From Candidatus Jettenia sp. (GTDB lineage Bacteria > Planctomycetota > Brocadiia > Brocadiales > Brocadiaceae), in the NCBI GenBank assembly GCA_021650895.1, contig CP091278.1, forward strand, positions 1,455,659 through 1,519,658: 64,000 bases of DNA, written 5' to 3'. Every line of letters begins with the position of its first letter. Positions within the stretch are counted from its first letter, which is position 1. This document shows, one piece after another, positions 34,434-44,505 of the stretch. The notes beneath the pieces are model-generated. The model did not search any database. It was not told where the DNA came from and saw only the letters and a program-made list of their open reading frames with translations. Position numbers and translations under genes: made by a program.

Positions 34434-35555
34434 ATGAAAAAATGCATTGCTGTATTGGCAGGAGATGGGATTGGACCAGAAATAATGAAGGAAGGACTTA
34501 AAGTGCTTGACGCCGTAGCAAAGAAATACGGCCATACCTTTGAATATAAAGAGGCATTAGTAGGTGGATGCGCCTACGATACCTATGGTCATCCACTCCC
34601 TGATGAAACAAGAAAGGTCTGTGATAGTGCCGATGCTATATATTTTGGTGCGGTAGGCGGGCCGAAATGGGAAACATTGCCAGCAGAATTGACTCCCGAG
34701 CGCGGGGCATTACTGCCCCTGAGGTCTATTTACGGCCTTTTTGCAAACTTGCGTCCTGCCGTAATTTTTGGCCCATTAGCAGATGCCGCATCTCTGAAGT
34801 CAGAACGGTTGAAGGGGGGGCTGGACATCCTGATTGTGCGAGAGCTGACGGGCGGGGTTTATTTCGGCAGAAATAAGGTCACATCACTTGCCCTGAAGGA
34901 AGGGATTGTTCAGGGAGAATATGCTGTCGATTACATGATTTACTCAGTACCGGAGATTGAAAGGATTACCAAAGTAGCCTGCGAAGCAGCCATGAAACGC
35001 AGTAAAAAGTTAACTTCTGTTGATAAGGCAAACGTCCTTGAGAGCTCAAAACTATGGCGGAAAGTGGTTATTGATTACGTTCAAAAAAAATATCCGATGA
35101 TCCAGTTGAATCATATGTATGTCGACAATGCAGCCATGCAACTCGCAACAAACCCGAAACAATTTGATGTTATTGTCACTGAAAACATGTTTGGAGACAT
35201 CTTGTCAGATCTGGCATCGGCCATTACCGGGTCCATTGGCATGCTTCCCAGCGCCAGCCTTTCAGAAACAGGTTTTGGGCTTTTTGAGCCTATTCACGGC
35301 TCTGCGCCGGATATTGCAGGGCAAGACAAGGCCAATCCGCTGGCACAAATCTTATCAGGGGCAATGATGCTCAAATACGCTTTCGGACTCAGTAAAGAAT
35401 CAAACGCTATTGAACATGCTATTATGTCGGTGCTGGAGGATGGATATCGGACCGGTGATATTGCCTCTGCTAACACGCCAAAAGACAAAATACTTTCAAC
35501 TTCTGGAATGGGAATCAAGGTAGCGGAGTATATAAGCAAGGTGGAGGGAAAGTAA
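34434..35555 (+). CDS. leuB: 3-isopropylmalate dehydrogenase
   Basis: 373 residues. Signature regions are [47 protein letters not shown]-type [22 protein letters not shown] and the nucleotide site [35 protein letters not shown]. It oxidises and decarboxylates 3-isopropylmalate with NAD in leucine synthesis. Other leu genes are not adjacent. A transposase relic begins immediately after the stop on the other strand. Confidence 0.95.
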   Translation: MKKCIAVLAGDGIGPEIMKEGLKVLDAVAKKYGHTFEYKEALVGGCAYDTYGHPLPDETRKVCDSADAIYFGAVGGPKWETLPAELTPERGALLPLRSIYGLFANLRPAVIFGPLADAASLKSERLKGGLDILIVRELTGGVYFGRNKVTSLALKEGIVQGEYAVDYMIYSVPEIERITKVACEAAMKRSKKLTSVDKANVLESSKLWRKVVIDYVQKKYPMIQLNHMYVDNAAMQLATNPKQFDVIVTENMFGDILSDLASAITGSIGMLPSASLSETGFGLFEPIHGSAPDIAGQDKANPLAQILSGAMMLKYAFGLSKESNAIEHAIMSVLEDGYRTGDIASANTPKDKILSTSGMGIKVAEYISKVEGK

Positions 35556-35760
35556 AGCGAATAATCTCCCTCCATCAGTTCACCCGTAGCGCTGTGTACA
35601 TACCACTCCTGATGAAAACGAAATTCGTCTCCCGGATCAATCAACCGGTAACAACTCAACGCTTTCAGCATATTCAGCCAGCTTGGACGGCAAACGCAGG
35701 TCTGGGCTTGCCTTTAATGCGCCGCAATTCGGCAATATACCAAAACAGAATTAATTCATG
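35556..35760 (-). pseudogene. Fragment of an IS4-type transposase
   Basis: On the minus strand one frame (35671-35556) reads LKALSCYRLIDPGDEFRFHQ then EWYVHSATGEL. This matches the RLIDPGSEWRLHR.W..SAM..LL block of IS4/IS1634-type transposases. Both sides are truncated; the remnant ends at the leuB stop. The upstream part to about 35760 is degraded into other frames. Confidence 0.5.
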
Positions 35761-35794
35761 GAATGAATGCAGGGTAGAAGGACCTCTATGATGG

Positions 35795-35836
35795 TTTATG
35801 AGATTGCTTCGGACAATACCCTTGCAATGACCCGCA
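35795..35836. repeat. Fragment of the MITE internal hairpin (copy 3)
   Basis: GAGATTGCTTCGGACAATACC CTTGCAATGACC matches the right inner arm of the MITEs at 1495 and 10442; the terminal repeats are missing. Confidence 0.6.
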
Positions 35837-36109
35837 TTCCTACTCCTATCATGAGACTGAAGTTAATATGAAGTATTGGAGTAATGGTGATTTTCATAAC
35901 AACAATCCATTACTCCATGCCGGTTGCTCCACAACTATAGTACTGAAAAAATGTGGATAAGAATGTGCAAAGATACAATTATACAATCCTCAAGACTATT
36001 GCATACAATAATTAATAGTATATAATATATCAATTTTAAAGAGAATGTTCTCACATGATATCTTCAAAATACGATGAATTTTTCGGTAAATTATACGTAA
36101 AGGTTTTTT

Positions 36110-39100
36110 ATGGAAATCAAGAAATTTAAAAAGCTTCTCGTTGCCAACCGTAGTGAGATAGCGATACGGGTCTGCCGGGCAGCGCATGAACTTGGTATTA
36201 GAACTGTAGCAATATATTCCCACGAAGACCGCTTTGCACTTCATAGATTTAAAGCTGATGAAGCGTATCAGATTGGTAAGGGCAAAGAGCCTGTCAGAGC
36301 TTATTTGGATATAGAAGGAATTATTCAATTGGCTAAAGATAAGGAAGTTGATGCCATACATCCGGGCTATGGGTTTCTCTCTGAAAATGCCAACTTTGCC
36401 CGTGCCTGTGAAAAGGCAGGTATTACCTTCATCGGTCCCCGCCCGGAAATTCTTAGTATGCTTGGAGATAAAACCTCGGCCAGAATAATTGCTGAGAAAG
36501 CCCAGGTTCCCATACTTTCCGGATGTAACCATCCCATAAAAAGTCTGGATGAGGCTAAGTCCCTTTGCAATAAACTGGGATATCCGGTTATCATCAAGGC
36601 TGCCCACGGGGGTGGGGGTCGCGGTATGCGCGTGGTTCGCGGTGAGTTAGAGCTGAGCCATCGTCTGAACGAAGCACAGCGTGAATCCCTGACAGCCTTT
36701 GGCTCTGATGAGTGTTTCGTAGAAAAATATGTCGAAAAAGCACGCCATATTGAGGTACAGATCCTTGGTGACAAGTACCATAATATTGTACACCTGTTTG
36801 AGCGCGACTGCTCCCTGCAAAGACGCCATCAGAAAGTTGTCGAGATCGCCCCGGCACAGAATCTCGATAAAAACATCAGACAGAGCATCTGTGATTCAGC
36901 CGTAAAAATATGTAAATCTGTGAATTATGATAACGCCGGTACCGTAGAATTTCTTCTTGATACAGAAACTAACAAGTATTATTTCATCGAAATAAATCCC
37001 AGAATTCAGGTCGAACATACCGTCACCGAAACTATTACCGGTTTCGATCTGGTTAAGAGACAAATCTTAATCAGTGAAGGGTTTCCCCTCAATTCACCAG
37101 AAATCCGCATACCGAACCAGGAGGCAATTCATATCAATAGCATTGCCTTCCAGTGCCGTATTACCACGGAGGACCCCTCCAATGGGTTTGTTCCCGATTA
37201 CGGGCGTATCCAGCATTACCGTTCTGCCGGCGGTATGGGCATCCGCCTTGACGCCGGAACTGCCTTCTCCGGCGCCCTCGTAACTCCTTACTATGATTCT
37301 ATGCTGGTGAAAGTTACAGCATTTGGAACCTGTTTTGAAGAAACAGCACATCGTATGGACAGGGCATTGGATGAGTTCCGGATTCGTGGGGTAAAAACCA
37401 ATATTCCGTTTCTCATTAATCTGGTTAACCATAAAGATTTCCTGGCAGGTAAATGCACCACGCGCTTCATTGATGAAAATCCGAGCCTCTTCCACTTTCC
37501 ACGCCGCAGGGACCGAGCTACCCTCATCATGCGTTTTGTGGGTGATATGCTGGTCAACGGCCATACTCTTATCAAGGAAATACCGAAGTCTGTATGCCGC
37601 CGTAAAGCACCGGTTCCGGCTGTTGATCGTAAAAACCCCAGACCGAAAGGCAGTCGTGACCTTCTTCTGGAAATGGGACCGAAAAAATTTGCACAGCACA
37701 TCCTCAGGGAGAAAAAACTGTTGCTGACGGATACAACCTTCCGCGATGCACATCAGTCTTTGCTGGCTACCCGTATGAGGACAGTAGATATGCTGAATAT
37801 AACTGAGGCCTACTCGAGAAACCATGCTGATTTCTTCTCCCTTGAAATGTGGGGTGGAGCAACCTTTGATACTGCCATGAGATTCCTCTCGGAGTGTCCC
37901 TGGGAACGCCTGCGCTTCATGCGCAGACTAGCGCCCAATATACTCTTCCAGATGCTGCTCAGAGCCTCGAATGGTGTTGGTTATACCAACTACCCCGATA
38001 ATGTCGTTAAGGCATTTATCAAACAGGCTGCGGAAAGCGGTATGGACATATTCCGTGTCTTCGACTCACTGAACTGGGTTACGAACATGAAAATAGCGAT
38101 GGATGCCGTTCTGGAAGAAACTCATGCCCTCTGTGAAGCTGCTCTATGTTATACTGGAGATATTCTGGACCCAAAACGGACAAAATACACGCTCGATTAT
38201 TACGTAAAAATGGCAAAAGAGCTGGAAGGACATGGTGCACATATCCTTGCAATTAAAGATATGGCTGGCCTTTTGAAGCCTTATGCTGCCTATGAACTTG
38301 TTCGTGCCCTGAAGTCCGAGCTAAAGATCCCCATACATCTTCATACTCATGATACATCAGGTGGTCAGATTGCCACCCTTATCAAGGCTGCAGAAGCCGG
38401 TGTAGATATTGTCGACGTCGCAATGGGGCCTCTTGCCGGCCTGACATCTCAACCCAATCTGAATACCCTGGTGGAAATGATGCGTTTTCATGAACGTGAC
38501 ACGGGTATGGACTTCAAGGCCCTGGGATTGCTCTCGGACTATTGGGAAGTGGTCAGAGAGTATTATGCGCCATTTGAGTCTATTCAAAAATCAAGCACTG
38601 CCGAGGTGTACCATCATGAGATACCTGGTGGCCAGTTTACCAATCTTTTCCAGCAAGCACACTCTATGGGGTTGGCGCACCGATGGCATGAAATCACTGA
38701 TGTTTATGCGGATGTCAACCAGCTTTTTGGAGATATTGTGAAAGTTACTCCATCCTCGAAGGTCGTTGGAGATCTGACACTTTTTCTGGTGACAAATGAC
38801 CTCAAGGCTCAGGATATCGTTAAAAATAATAGGGAAATTTCTTTTCCTACCTCTGTGGTAGAATTTTTTGAAGGTCGTCTTGGCCAACCGACGGGAGGTT
38901 TCCCGAAAGAGGTACAATACAGAATTTTGCGCGGGGCGCCTGCTTTTACGGAAAGACCCGGTGCTAATCTACCGCCTGTCAATCTTGACGAGATTAAAGA
39001 AGAAGTTGAGGATCGGCTCTCCAGGCCCATCACCAACGAAGAACTCATGTCCTACCTGATGTACCCGGATGTCTTCATTCAGTACGCTGAGCACAGAAAG

Positions 39101-39562
39101 AAATATGATGACGTGTCTGTCATTCCCACGGATGTATTTTTCTATGGTCTGCCCATGAACGAAGAAGTTGCTATTGACATCGAGGAAGGAAAGACCCTGA
39201 TTTTCAAACTGGTAGCCATAAGCCCGTCAAACGTAGAAGGAAATTGTACCGTCTTCTTTGAGCTTAATGGCCAGCCGCGTGAAGTAGTTATTGCCAACCG
39301 CAAAGCGGCAGCTTCAGTAACCAAACGTCCCCAGACAGAAGAAGGAAACACCAAACACGTAGGTGCGCCCATGCCAGGCATGATTGTCACGATAAAAGTG
39401 GCAGCCGGTGATAAAGTTGCGAAAAATGACCCGCTTCTCATCATGGAGGCCATGAAGATGGAAGCAACCATTTATGCTGAACACGACGGTGAAATTGGAC
39501 AGGTGTTGGTTAAGAAGAGAGACTGTGTTGAGGCAAGAGACCTGCTGATCGTCTACAAATAG
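36110..39562 (+). CDS. pyc: Pyruvate carboxylase
   Basis: 1150 residues, the full single-chain length. Biotin carboxylase domain (~1-460): LLVANRSEIAIRVCRAAHEL, KAAHGGGGRGMRVV (ATP loop), FIEINPRIQVEHTVTE. Carboxyltransferase domain (~530-1000): DTTFRDAHQSLLATRMRT, LEMWGGATFDTAMRFL, LHTHDTSGGQIATL. C-terminal biotinyl domain has MEAMKMEAT, with the Lys that carries biotin. It carboxylates pyruvate to oxaloacetate, an anaplerotic step for an autotroph. The gene stands alone between transposon relics. Confidence 0.97.
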   Translation: MEIKKFKKLLVANRSEIAIRVCRAAHELGIRTVAIYSHEDRFALHRFKADEAYQIGKGKEPVRAYLDIEGIIQLAKDKEVDAIHPGYGFLSENANFARACEKAGITFIGPRPEILSMLGDKTSARIIAEKAQVPILSGCNHPIKSLDEAKSLCNKLGYPVIIKAAHGGGGRGMRVVRGELELSHRLNEAQRESLTAFGSDECFVEKYVEKARHIEVQILGDKYHNIVHLFERDCSLQRRHQKVVEIAPAQNLDKNIRQSICDSAVKICKSVNYDNAGTVEFLLDTETNKYYFIEINPRIQVEHTVTETITGFDLVKRQILISEGFPLNSPEIRIPNQEAIHINSIAFQCRITTEDPSNGFVPDYGRIQHYRSAGGMGIRLDAGTAFSGALVTPYYDSMLVKVTAFGTCFEETAHRMDRALDEFRIRGVKTNIPFLINLVNHKDFLAGKCTTRFIDENPSLFHFPRRRDRATLIMRFVGDMLVNGHTLIKEIPKSVCRRKAPVPAVDRKNPRPKGSRDLLLEMGPKKFAQHILREKKLLLTDTTFRDAHQSLLATRMRTVDMLNITEAYSRNHADFFSLEMWGGATFDTAMRFLSECPWERLRFMRRLAPNILFQMLLRASNGVGYTNYPDNVVKAFIKQAAESGMDIFRVFDSLNWVTNMKIAMDAVLEETHALCEAALCYTGDILDPKRTKYTLDYYVKMAKELEGHGAHILAIKDMAGLLKPYAAYELVRALKSELKIPIHLHTHDTSGGQIATLIKAAEAGVDIVDVAMGPLAGLTSQPNLNTLVEMMRFHERDTGMDFKALGLLSDYWEVVREYYAPFESIQKSSTAEVYHHEIPGGQFTNLFQQAHSMGLAHRWHEITDVYADVNQLFGDIVKVTPSSKVVGDLTLFLVTNDLKAQDIVKNNREISFPTSVVEFFEGRLGQPTGGFPKEVQYRILRGAPAFTERPGANLPPVNLDEIKEEVEDRLSRPITNEELMSYLMYPDVFIQYAEHRKKYDDVSVIPTDVFFYGLPMNEEVAIDIEEGKTLIFKLVAISPSNVEGNCTVFFELNGQPREVVIANRKAAASVTKRPQTEEGNTKHVGAPMPGMIVTIKVAAGDKVAKNDPLLIMEAMKMEATIYAEHDGEIGQVLVKKRDCVEARDLLIVYK

Positions 39563-39648
39563 AATAATGTAATGAAGGCCAAATCAACGATCTTCAGAGC
39601 TTATTCAAGACCTCAAGACTTGTTCCCAAGTTCTATTACTGAAACACC

Positions 39649-39728
39649 GTAGGTTGAGGTACGAACCTAACATGTTATTAAATGCAATAAACGGTTGGTA
39701 TTGGGTTTCGTACCTCAATCCAACCTAC
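39649..39728. repeat. 80-bp palindromic repeat
   Basis: GTAGGTTGAGGTACGAA at the left is mirrored by TTCGTACCTCAATCCAACCT AC at the right, separated by an AT-rich middle. It can form one long hairpin and follows the pyruvate carboxylase gene, where it may protect or terminate the transcript. Confidence 0.6.
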
Positions 39729-40135
39729 CCAGATGTTGCAGACTATGTAAGTTGCAATAAGGCAAATTTTTAAAGGGCATCTCTTCTGTGAGAAATACGT
39801 TACTTTCTGAAGATCCAGTTTCTTCTAATGTGCGAACGTTCTATACGATAGCAAAAGAATCTTTTCACAAAATGGAAACCAATGAAAAAGAGACAAAAGG
39901 CACAAGCCCAATGGCGAACCCAGTTACATTATTACTTTCGGTCCTGACCAACGGTATCATGAACCCCTCCGACTCCCTCTCCAGTCTGCTGTAATTTCGT
40001 TTCCTTTAAGATTAAACAGATGTTACTGCGTACGGACACTATACTTAATTTCAGAGATTATCATTTTTCTTTTGAGACACCTTTGGACCAGGTTTCTGCT
40101 TATGGAGCATTCTCCCAGGTACATTTTCAGCCGGG

Positions 40136-40370
40136 CTATAAAACTTTCACTGAGGCAAAACGTCCTTGCCATAGGTGTCCTCTCCAGCCTTCCCGAAAGT
40201 TTACTCGACGTGTGTAATGCAGATGTGCTTCGCCAATTGCCTGGCTAAGCGCCTTTTCAGAAGGCGGAACTGCACATATACACATCTAACTTATCTTAAA
40301 ACATTATCAATAATTAAGTATGGTGTCCCCGGAATTCAATCGCTACACTTAAGAAGTGTGGATTATCAGT
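40136..40370 (-). pseudogene. Middle fragment of an IS200-like (REP-associated) transposase
   Basis: From 40285 to 40136 the minus frame includes GEAHLHYTRRVNFREGWRGH then LWQGRFASV, a close match to the GEAHRRYTR.IN...GW.GHLWQGRF block of REP-associated Y1 transposases. A stop follows, and the NPVRA segment is lost. A degraded start (IEF..G) can be seen toward 40370. It overlaps no other gene and is surely non-functional. Confidence 0.65.
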
Positions 40371-40376
40371 CGATCG

Positions 40377-41708
40377 TCAGACAAACAGGTAATATCTGAT
40401 GATAATATAGATGGTGGACAAGACCAGTGTTTCCAGGGTAATTGGTATTGAATAGACAAGGAATTTTCTGAAAGTTATGGGGTATCCAGCCTTTTCGGAA
40501 AGGCCGATAGTAATAACATTGGCAGAAGCGCCAATTGGGGTGCCGTTTCCTCCAAGACAAGCACCTAATGCTAAAGACCACCAAACAGGCATAAGAGTTG
40601 TGTGCTGAAGAAAAGGTTTGATATCCCATCCTCCCGGCAATACGGCCTCTGCCGTGCCCCTTACCAGAGGAATCATGCTTGCCACAAAAGGGATATTATC
40701 AACAATCGATGAGCCTATTGCTGAAAACCACAACAATGCCACCGACAGGGTAAACATGCTTTCGGCGTTTGGTTTTGTCAGCACAATCAAACCTTCGGAA
40801 AGCTTTGAAATGAGGCCGACCTTGACAACACCACCCACGATAATAAACAATCCTATAAAAAAGAACAGGGTTGACCATTCCAGCTCCCGAAATACATGAT
40901 GTACGTCTTCTTTTGAGATGAGAAGCAACACTGCCGCTCCAACAAGTGCAATAGTTGCCGGCTCATAGTGAAACGTCCCGTGAAAGACAAATCCGAGCAT
41001 AACCATCCCCAAAACACCAAGAGATTTTTTTAACAAACCAACGTCTTTAATCAATGCATATTCGTCCATGGCAAGTATCTTCTTCCGTACCTCTTCACTT
41101 ACATGCATCTTGTTTCCGAAGATGTATTTCATAGTAAGAATATATGCGCCGAATATGAATAAGACAGCGGGTGTTAGATGATAAACGAAGTCCATGAAGG
41201 TGAGTTGTACCTTGCTTGCAATCATGATATTGGGAGGATCGCCAATGAGCGTTGCAGTGCCGCCAATATTGCACGCCATGATCTCAGAAAGCATAAAAGG
41301 AAATGGATCCAACTCCAACTCCTCAGCAATGAATAGCGCAACGGGAACAAGAAGCAGAACGGTTGTAACATTATCAAGCAGCGCTGATGCAAACGCAGTT
41401 ATGCACGCAAAGAAAACAAGGATCGGGAAAGGCCTGCCTCGTGCAAGTTTTGCCGATTTAATTGCGACGAATTGAAATATTCCCGTTTTTTTGAGGATAT
41501 CGACGATAATCATCATGCTTATGAGTAAAAATATTACGTTATAATCTATCGAGTAATGCTCATCATAAAAGGCCTCATGTTGGCTGACGATTTTGAGGAT
41601 TATCATCAAACCGGCACCAGTCAATGCTACTTTTGTTTTATCCAGTTTTTCCGAAACAATTAACCCAAACGACACAAGAAATATTAATGTAGCAATCCAA
41701 AAGACCAT
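40377..41708 (-). CDS. NhaD/ArsB-type ion transporter (Na+/H+ antiporter-like)
   Basis: 443 residues from ATG 41708, with GAGGG about 10 bases upstream; a TTG 18 bases earlier is the alternative. It has about 11 hydrophobic helices. The IT-superfamily motif NIGGTATLIGDPPNIMIAS and the second re-entrant motif LGACLGGNGTPIGASANVI identify the NhaD/ArsB/CitM group. Residues SSIVDNIPFVASMIPL are typical of NhaD. Probably exchanges Na+ for H+ at the inner membrane. No ArsR or ArsA is nearby to support arsenite. The CBS-domain gene is divergent to it. Confidence 0.88.
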   Translation of the reverse strand: MVFWIATLIFLVSFGLIVSEKLDKTKVALTGAGLMIILKIVSQHEAFYDEHYSIDYNVIFLLISMMIIVDILKKTGIFQFVAIKSAKLARGRPFPILVFFACITAFASALLDNVTTVLLLVPVALFIAEELELDPFPFMLSEIMACNIGGTATLIGDPPNIMIASKVQLTFMDFVYHLTPAVLFIFGAYILTMKYIFGNKMHVSEEVRKKILAMDEYALIKDVGLLKKSLGVLGMVMLGFVFHGTFHYEPATIALVGAAVLLLISKEDVHHVFRELEWSTLFFFIGLFIIVGGVVKVGLISKLSEGLIVLTKPNAESMFTLSVALLWFSAIGSSIVDNIPFVASMIPLVRGTAEAVLPGGWDIKPFLQHTTLMPVWWSLALGACLGGNGTPIGASANVITIGLSEKAGYPITFRKFLVYSIPITLETLVLSTIYIIIRYYLFV

Positions 41709-41892
41709 AATGTTTATTTCCCTCAAATTTTTATTAAAATAATTGATTATCGTGTTTGAAAACGTAGAATGGTATCATAAAAAACTTTAATTAAAAATAA
41801 CAAAATTTAGGATTTGAAATATTTTTTCTTCATATGACACATTAATAAAAATCGGAATTTATTTTTTATTGTGGAAGGGAGAGTAATAAAAC

Positions 41893-42348
41893 GTGAAGGT
41901 TAAGGATATTATGAGTACTGATCCAACGGTAGTTCCTATTTCAGGCACATTTTTGAACCTGATGGAGATGCTCGGAAAGATCAGATTTCATGTCATATTC
42001 GTAGTTGACAAGGATGAGAAACTTGCCGGGGTTGTAACCGAGACAGATCTTTTGAAGGTACTTATGCCAAAGTATTTAAATACGGATAATGCATTGTTTT
42101 CGATTATGAGTGAAGATTATTTTGATAAAAGATGTCATGAGTGCAAAAATTTAAGTATTACTGAAATTATGTCAAAACCAATTATGGTCGCTACTGCGAA
42201 AGAGGACGATACCATAATCAAGGTGGCCGCCGCCTTGCTAAACAAAAAAATACACGCCGTCCCCGTGTTAAGAGACGGCAAGGTTGTGGGAATTGTGTCC
42301 AGGTTACTCCTTTTACGATACATGACAAAGGTTATCAAAAAGAAATAG
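41893..42348 (+). CDS. CBS-domain pair protein
   Basis: 151 residues from GTG 41893, with GGAAGGGAG upstream. Two CBS motifs: VKDIMSTDPTVVPISGTFLN..VTETDLLKVLMP and ITEIMSKPIMVATAKEDDTI..KIHAVPVLRDGKVVGIVSR. A stand-alone CBS pair usually senses adenine nucleotides and acts on a partner protein. The divergent neighbour is the NhaD-like transporter, which could be that partner; this is inference. Confidence 0.88.
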   Translation: MKVKDIMSTDPTVVPISGTFLNLMEMLGKIRFHVIFVVDKDEKLAGVVTETDLLKVLMPKYLNTDNALFSIMSEDYFDKRCHECKNLSITEIMSKPIMVATAKEDDTIIKVAAALLNKKIHAVPVLRDGKVVGIVSRLLLLRYMTKVIKKK

Positions 42349-42570
42349 GAGGGTTTAAAGTAAGATTAATATCCACTTTATCTAACCGATAAAGGATAAT
42401 AAGATGGGAATATTCATCTATCCCATCCAAAGCGTCTAACCCGCATTTCTCACGGGGTGTAATGTGTGACACCAATAGGTCTCAAAATACGTACTGCGGT
42501 TGTTTTACAGAACTGATTTTTCGTAACTATTCAATGTATTTTCATCCACCGCTGCTACGAGCCGTCAAAA

Positions 42571-43067
42571 TCAGGCAAATTCGTCACGGAATACCATCTG
42601 TAATGCCTGGCTCAAGTTTACTCCTTGTTTTCGACAGGCCGAGAGATAACTACGAATGCGGCAAAAAATTTTTGCTCCGTCCAGAGAACGAAAACAGCCC
42701 GATATCTTCTGCTGAACCTTCGTCATCCTGATATCGTTTTCAGCCAAATTATTCGTGAAGGGTACGTTTTTGTTGTCCATAAACCTCAGCACATCACCCT
42801 CATACCCCCATAATCGTTCCAGGAGATTCCGTGCCTTTGTCCTTCCACCTGATATTTGCCTTGCGGATACTTCCGACGGTCTACCTTTATTATTTCCACC
42901 TTATCAGGATTGTCTACCTTTTTCAGCGTTACCCCATCACGGCTCTCTTGCTCCCCTGCCTTCCTCTCACCTTGCGCACGGCTTCCCCTCTTGTGATTCG
43001 GATCGCTTGACGGCAGCTTGCTGCTGGTACGACTGTTCCGGTTCAGACGCACCACAAAAGTATGCAA
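42571..43067 (-). pseudogene. Internally deleted IS66-family transposase
   Basis: The N-terminal part (43067 to about 42840) reads LNRNSRTSSKLPSSDPNHKRGS and VTLKKVDNPDKVEIIKVDRRK, like the start of IS66 TnpC (SNNSS..PPSSD). From about 42837 another frame begins directly in the C-terminal end (ARNLLERLWGYEGDVLRFMD, FTNNLAENDIRMTKVQQKIS). The whole central catalytic part, roughly 250-300 residues, is missing at the junction. It cannot encode a working transposase. Confidence 0.8.
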
Positions 43068-43291
43068 TTCTCTGGTTGGATAAAAACCACACCTCTCTTT
43101 GCAAAGGCTTCCTTATTGACTATGGTGGCCACATCTACAGCCCTATATGCCACCAACCTTACCGACCTGCCTGCTTTCCTCATATTAAGTGTCAAATAAT
43201 TTCTAAAATATTTTCGCTGAATAGTTACTTTCATCACATCATCGGGATCATACCTTGATTAGCGATTTAATTTCTTCTAATTGTTAAGGTG

Positions 43292-43597
43292 TCAGTTTCG
43301 CCTGTGTTTTATATTATACCGGCATGTATACGTAGTGCCAAACCATTGCATGCCTTGAGAAATATTGGGCTTATTGGTTTTGAGGAGTAAGTAATAATGG
43401 TTATTCATGAGGACATAGGCATAAACCTCAATCTCAAACCTTTCAGACATGTTTCCCAAAATATCCAGAAACGAAATACGATCATCATTATCAGTAAAAA
43501 TATCCTTCGCTCATTTCCCCGTGATAGAACCTGTCCTCGTGAAAACGGGGATGTGATAGTACGCCCCTTCAAATTCTATGCGCCATTGTCTTGTCAT
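43292..43597 (-). pseudogene. N-terminal fragment of an IS200-like (Y1) transposase
   Basis: From ATG 43597 the frame reads TRQWRIEFEGAYYHIP, then has an insertion and an in-frame TGA. It resumes in the same frame with DRISFLDILGNMSERFEIEV and YAYVLMNNHYYLLLKT, the usual Y1 block where HxH is altered to HYY. It continues through MQWFGTTYTCRYN to a stop at 43292. The catalytic tyrosine part downstream is gone. Confidence 0.75.
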
Positions 43598-43662
43598 AGC
43601 AGACAAGATAGCACAAGATATGACCCCACTGACCAATGATGACCCCAAGAGCCAAAACCTGC

Positions 43663-43691
43663 TTGACAAAAGATACGCACTACTATACTAT
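43663..43691 (+). promoter_or_regulatory. Sigma70-type promoter of the toxin-antitoxin operon
   Basis: TTGACA at 43663-43668 and TACTAT at 43686-43691 with a 17-base spacer. It lies about 50 bases upstream of the antitoxin ATG. Confidence 0.65.
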
Positions 43692-43699
43692 GAAGTATA
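43684..43699 (+). promoter_or_regulatory. Putative AbrB-type antitoxin operator
   Basis: TATACT-ATGA-AGTATA is a perfect inverted repeat overlapping the -10 box of the promoter. Antitoxins of this type commonly repress their own operon by binding such a palindrome. Confidence 0.55.
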
Positions 43700-43738
43700 A
43701 CATTTATTAAAGTATGACTATTTAGTGAGGTACAACTT

Positions 43739-43996
43739 ATGGAATACATACTGAAGGTTTCACCGAAGGGACAAGTTACATTTCCGAAGAAATTGAGAGA
43801 AGCCCTTGGAGTAAAAGACCGCATAGAGGTTGAAATCAAGGACAGAAAAGCTATCGTTAGAAAACCCGAATCTGTAACAGATGACCTTGCGGGCTGCTTT
43901 AAAAAATATACCCTTAAAAAGAAATTTACAGCGAATGAAGACGTAGAGAAAGCCGTTGAGATTACTGCCCATGAAATTGCCGAAAAAGATAATTGA
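43739..43996 (+). CDS. AbrB/MazE-type antitoxin (VapB-like)
   Basis: 85 residues. The N-terminal swapped-hairpin DNA-binding domain is clear (ILKVSPKGQVTFPKKLREAL GV), with KDRIEVEIKDRKAIVRKP next. The C-terminal tail (LAGCFKKYTLKKKFTANEDV) would wrap the toxin. The PIN-domain toxin gene overlaps its end by 26 bases, the usual antitoxin-first order. A promoter with an overlapping palindrome lies just upstream. Confidence 0.9.
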   Translation: MEYILKVSPKGQVTFPKKLREALGVKDRIEVEIKDRKAIVRKPESVTDDLAGCFKKYTLKKKFTANEDVEKAVEITAHEIAEKDN

Positions 43997-44384
43997 CGCC
44001 AACGTAATATTGAGATTTTTTCTCGAAGATGATGAGGAGAAATTCCAGAGGTCAAAGGAGTTTTTCAGGAAACTTGAATTCGGGGAAGATGACGCCCTTT
44101 TGACAGAGATCGTATTTGCCGAAGTCGTCTGGATCCTACAGAAAGTTTATAGCATTCCGAGGAAAGAGATCAGCCCGATATTTCTGAAATTACTAAATTA
44201 TCACGGCTTAAAAACCGTTTTCAGCAAAGAAATCTTTTCAGAGAGCCTGAAATTGTACGCCGTTCACACCGTAGATATTCAGGATATTTTTCTGGCGGTT
44301 TTGGCAAGAGTGAAGGGCAGTAAGATCATTTCCTTTGATAAAGCGGATTTCAAGAAATTGAAGGCTGATTTCTTGGAGCCTTAA
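43971..44384 (+). CDS. PIN-domain toxin (VapC-like)
   Basis: 137 residues from ATG 43971 (MKLPKKIIDANVILRF); an earlier ATG at 43956 would add five residues. PIN acidic residues are seen: Asp in IIDANVILRF, Glu in LTEIVFAEVVW, Asp in VDIQDIFLAVLA and Asp in IISFDKADFKKL. It is probably a Mg-dependent ribonuclease that attacks tRNA or rRNA when free of antitoxin. It overlaps the antitoxin gene by 26 bases. Confidence 0.88.
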   Translation: MKLPKKIIDANVILRFFLEDDEEKFQRSKEFFRKLEFGEDDALLTEIVFAEVVWILQKVYSIPRKEISPIFLKLLNYHGLKTVFSKEIFSESLKLYAVHTVDIQDIFLAVLARVKGSKIISFDKADFKKLKADFLEP

Positions 44385-44505
44385 TATTCACAAGTGGTCA
44401 AGTCTTTCAAATAGAAAATCTTTCTTCAACGATAAAGATTTGACCCCTTTCCTGTTTTTTTCGCTTGACAAAAGCCTTCTAATGGGTGACCCCTTTCTTG
44501 GCAAT

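Noticed and set aside
37094-37825. 243-residue minus-strand ORF inside pyruvate carboxylase
   Set aside because: Antisense to a highly conserved coding region, with no domain pattern of its own.
39788-39994. 68-residue plus-strand ORF after pyruvate carboxylase
   Set aside because: No ribosome site, no recognisable family, and it lies in a region of repeats and transposase debris.
42755-43258. 167-residue plus-strand ORF
   Set aside because: Antisense to the IS66 relic; its sequence is Pro/Ser/Cys-rich and looks like a reverse-strand by-product.
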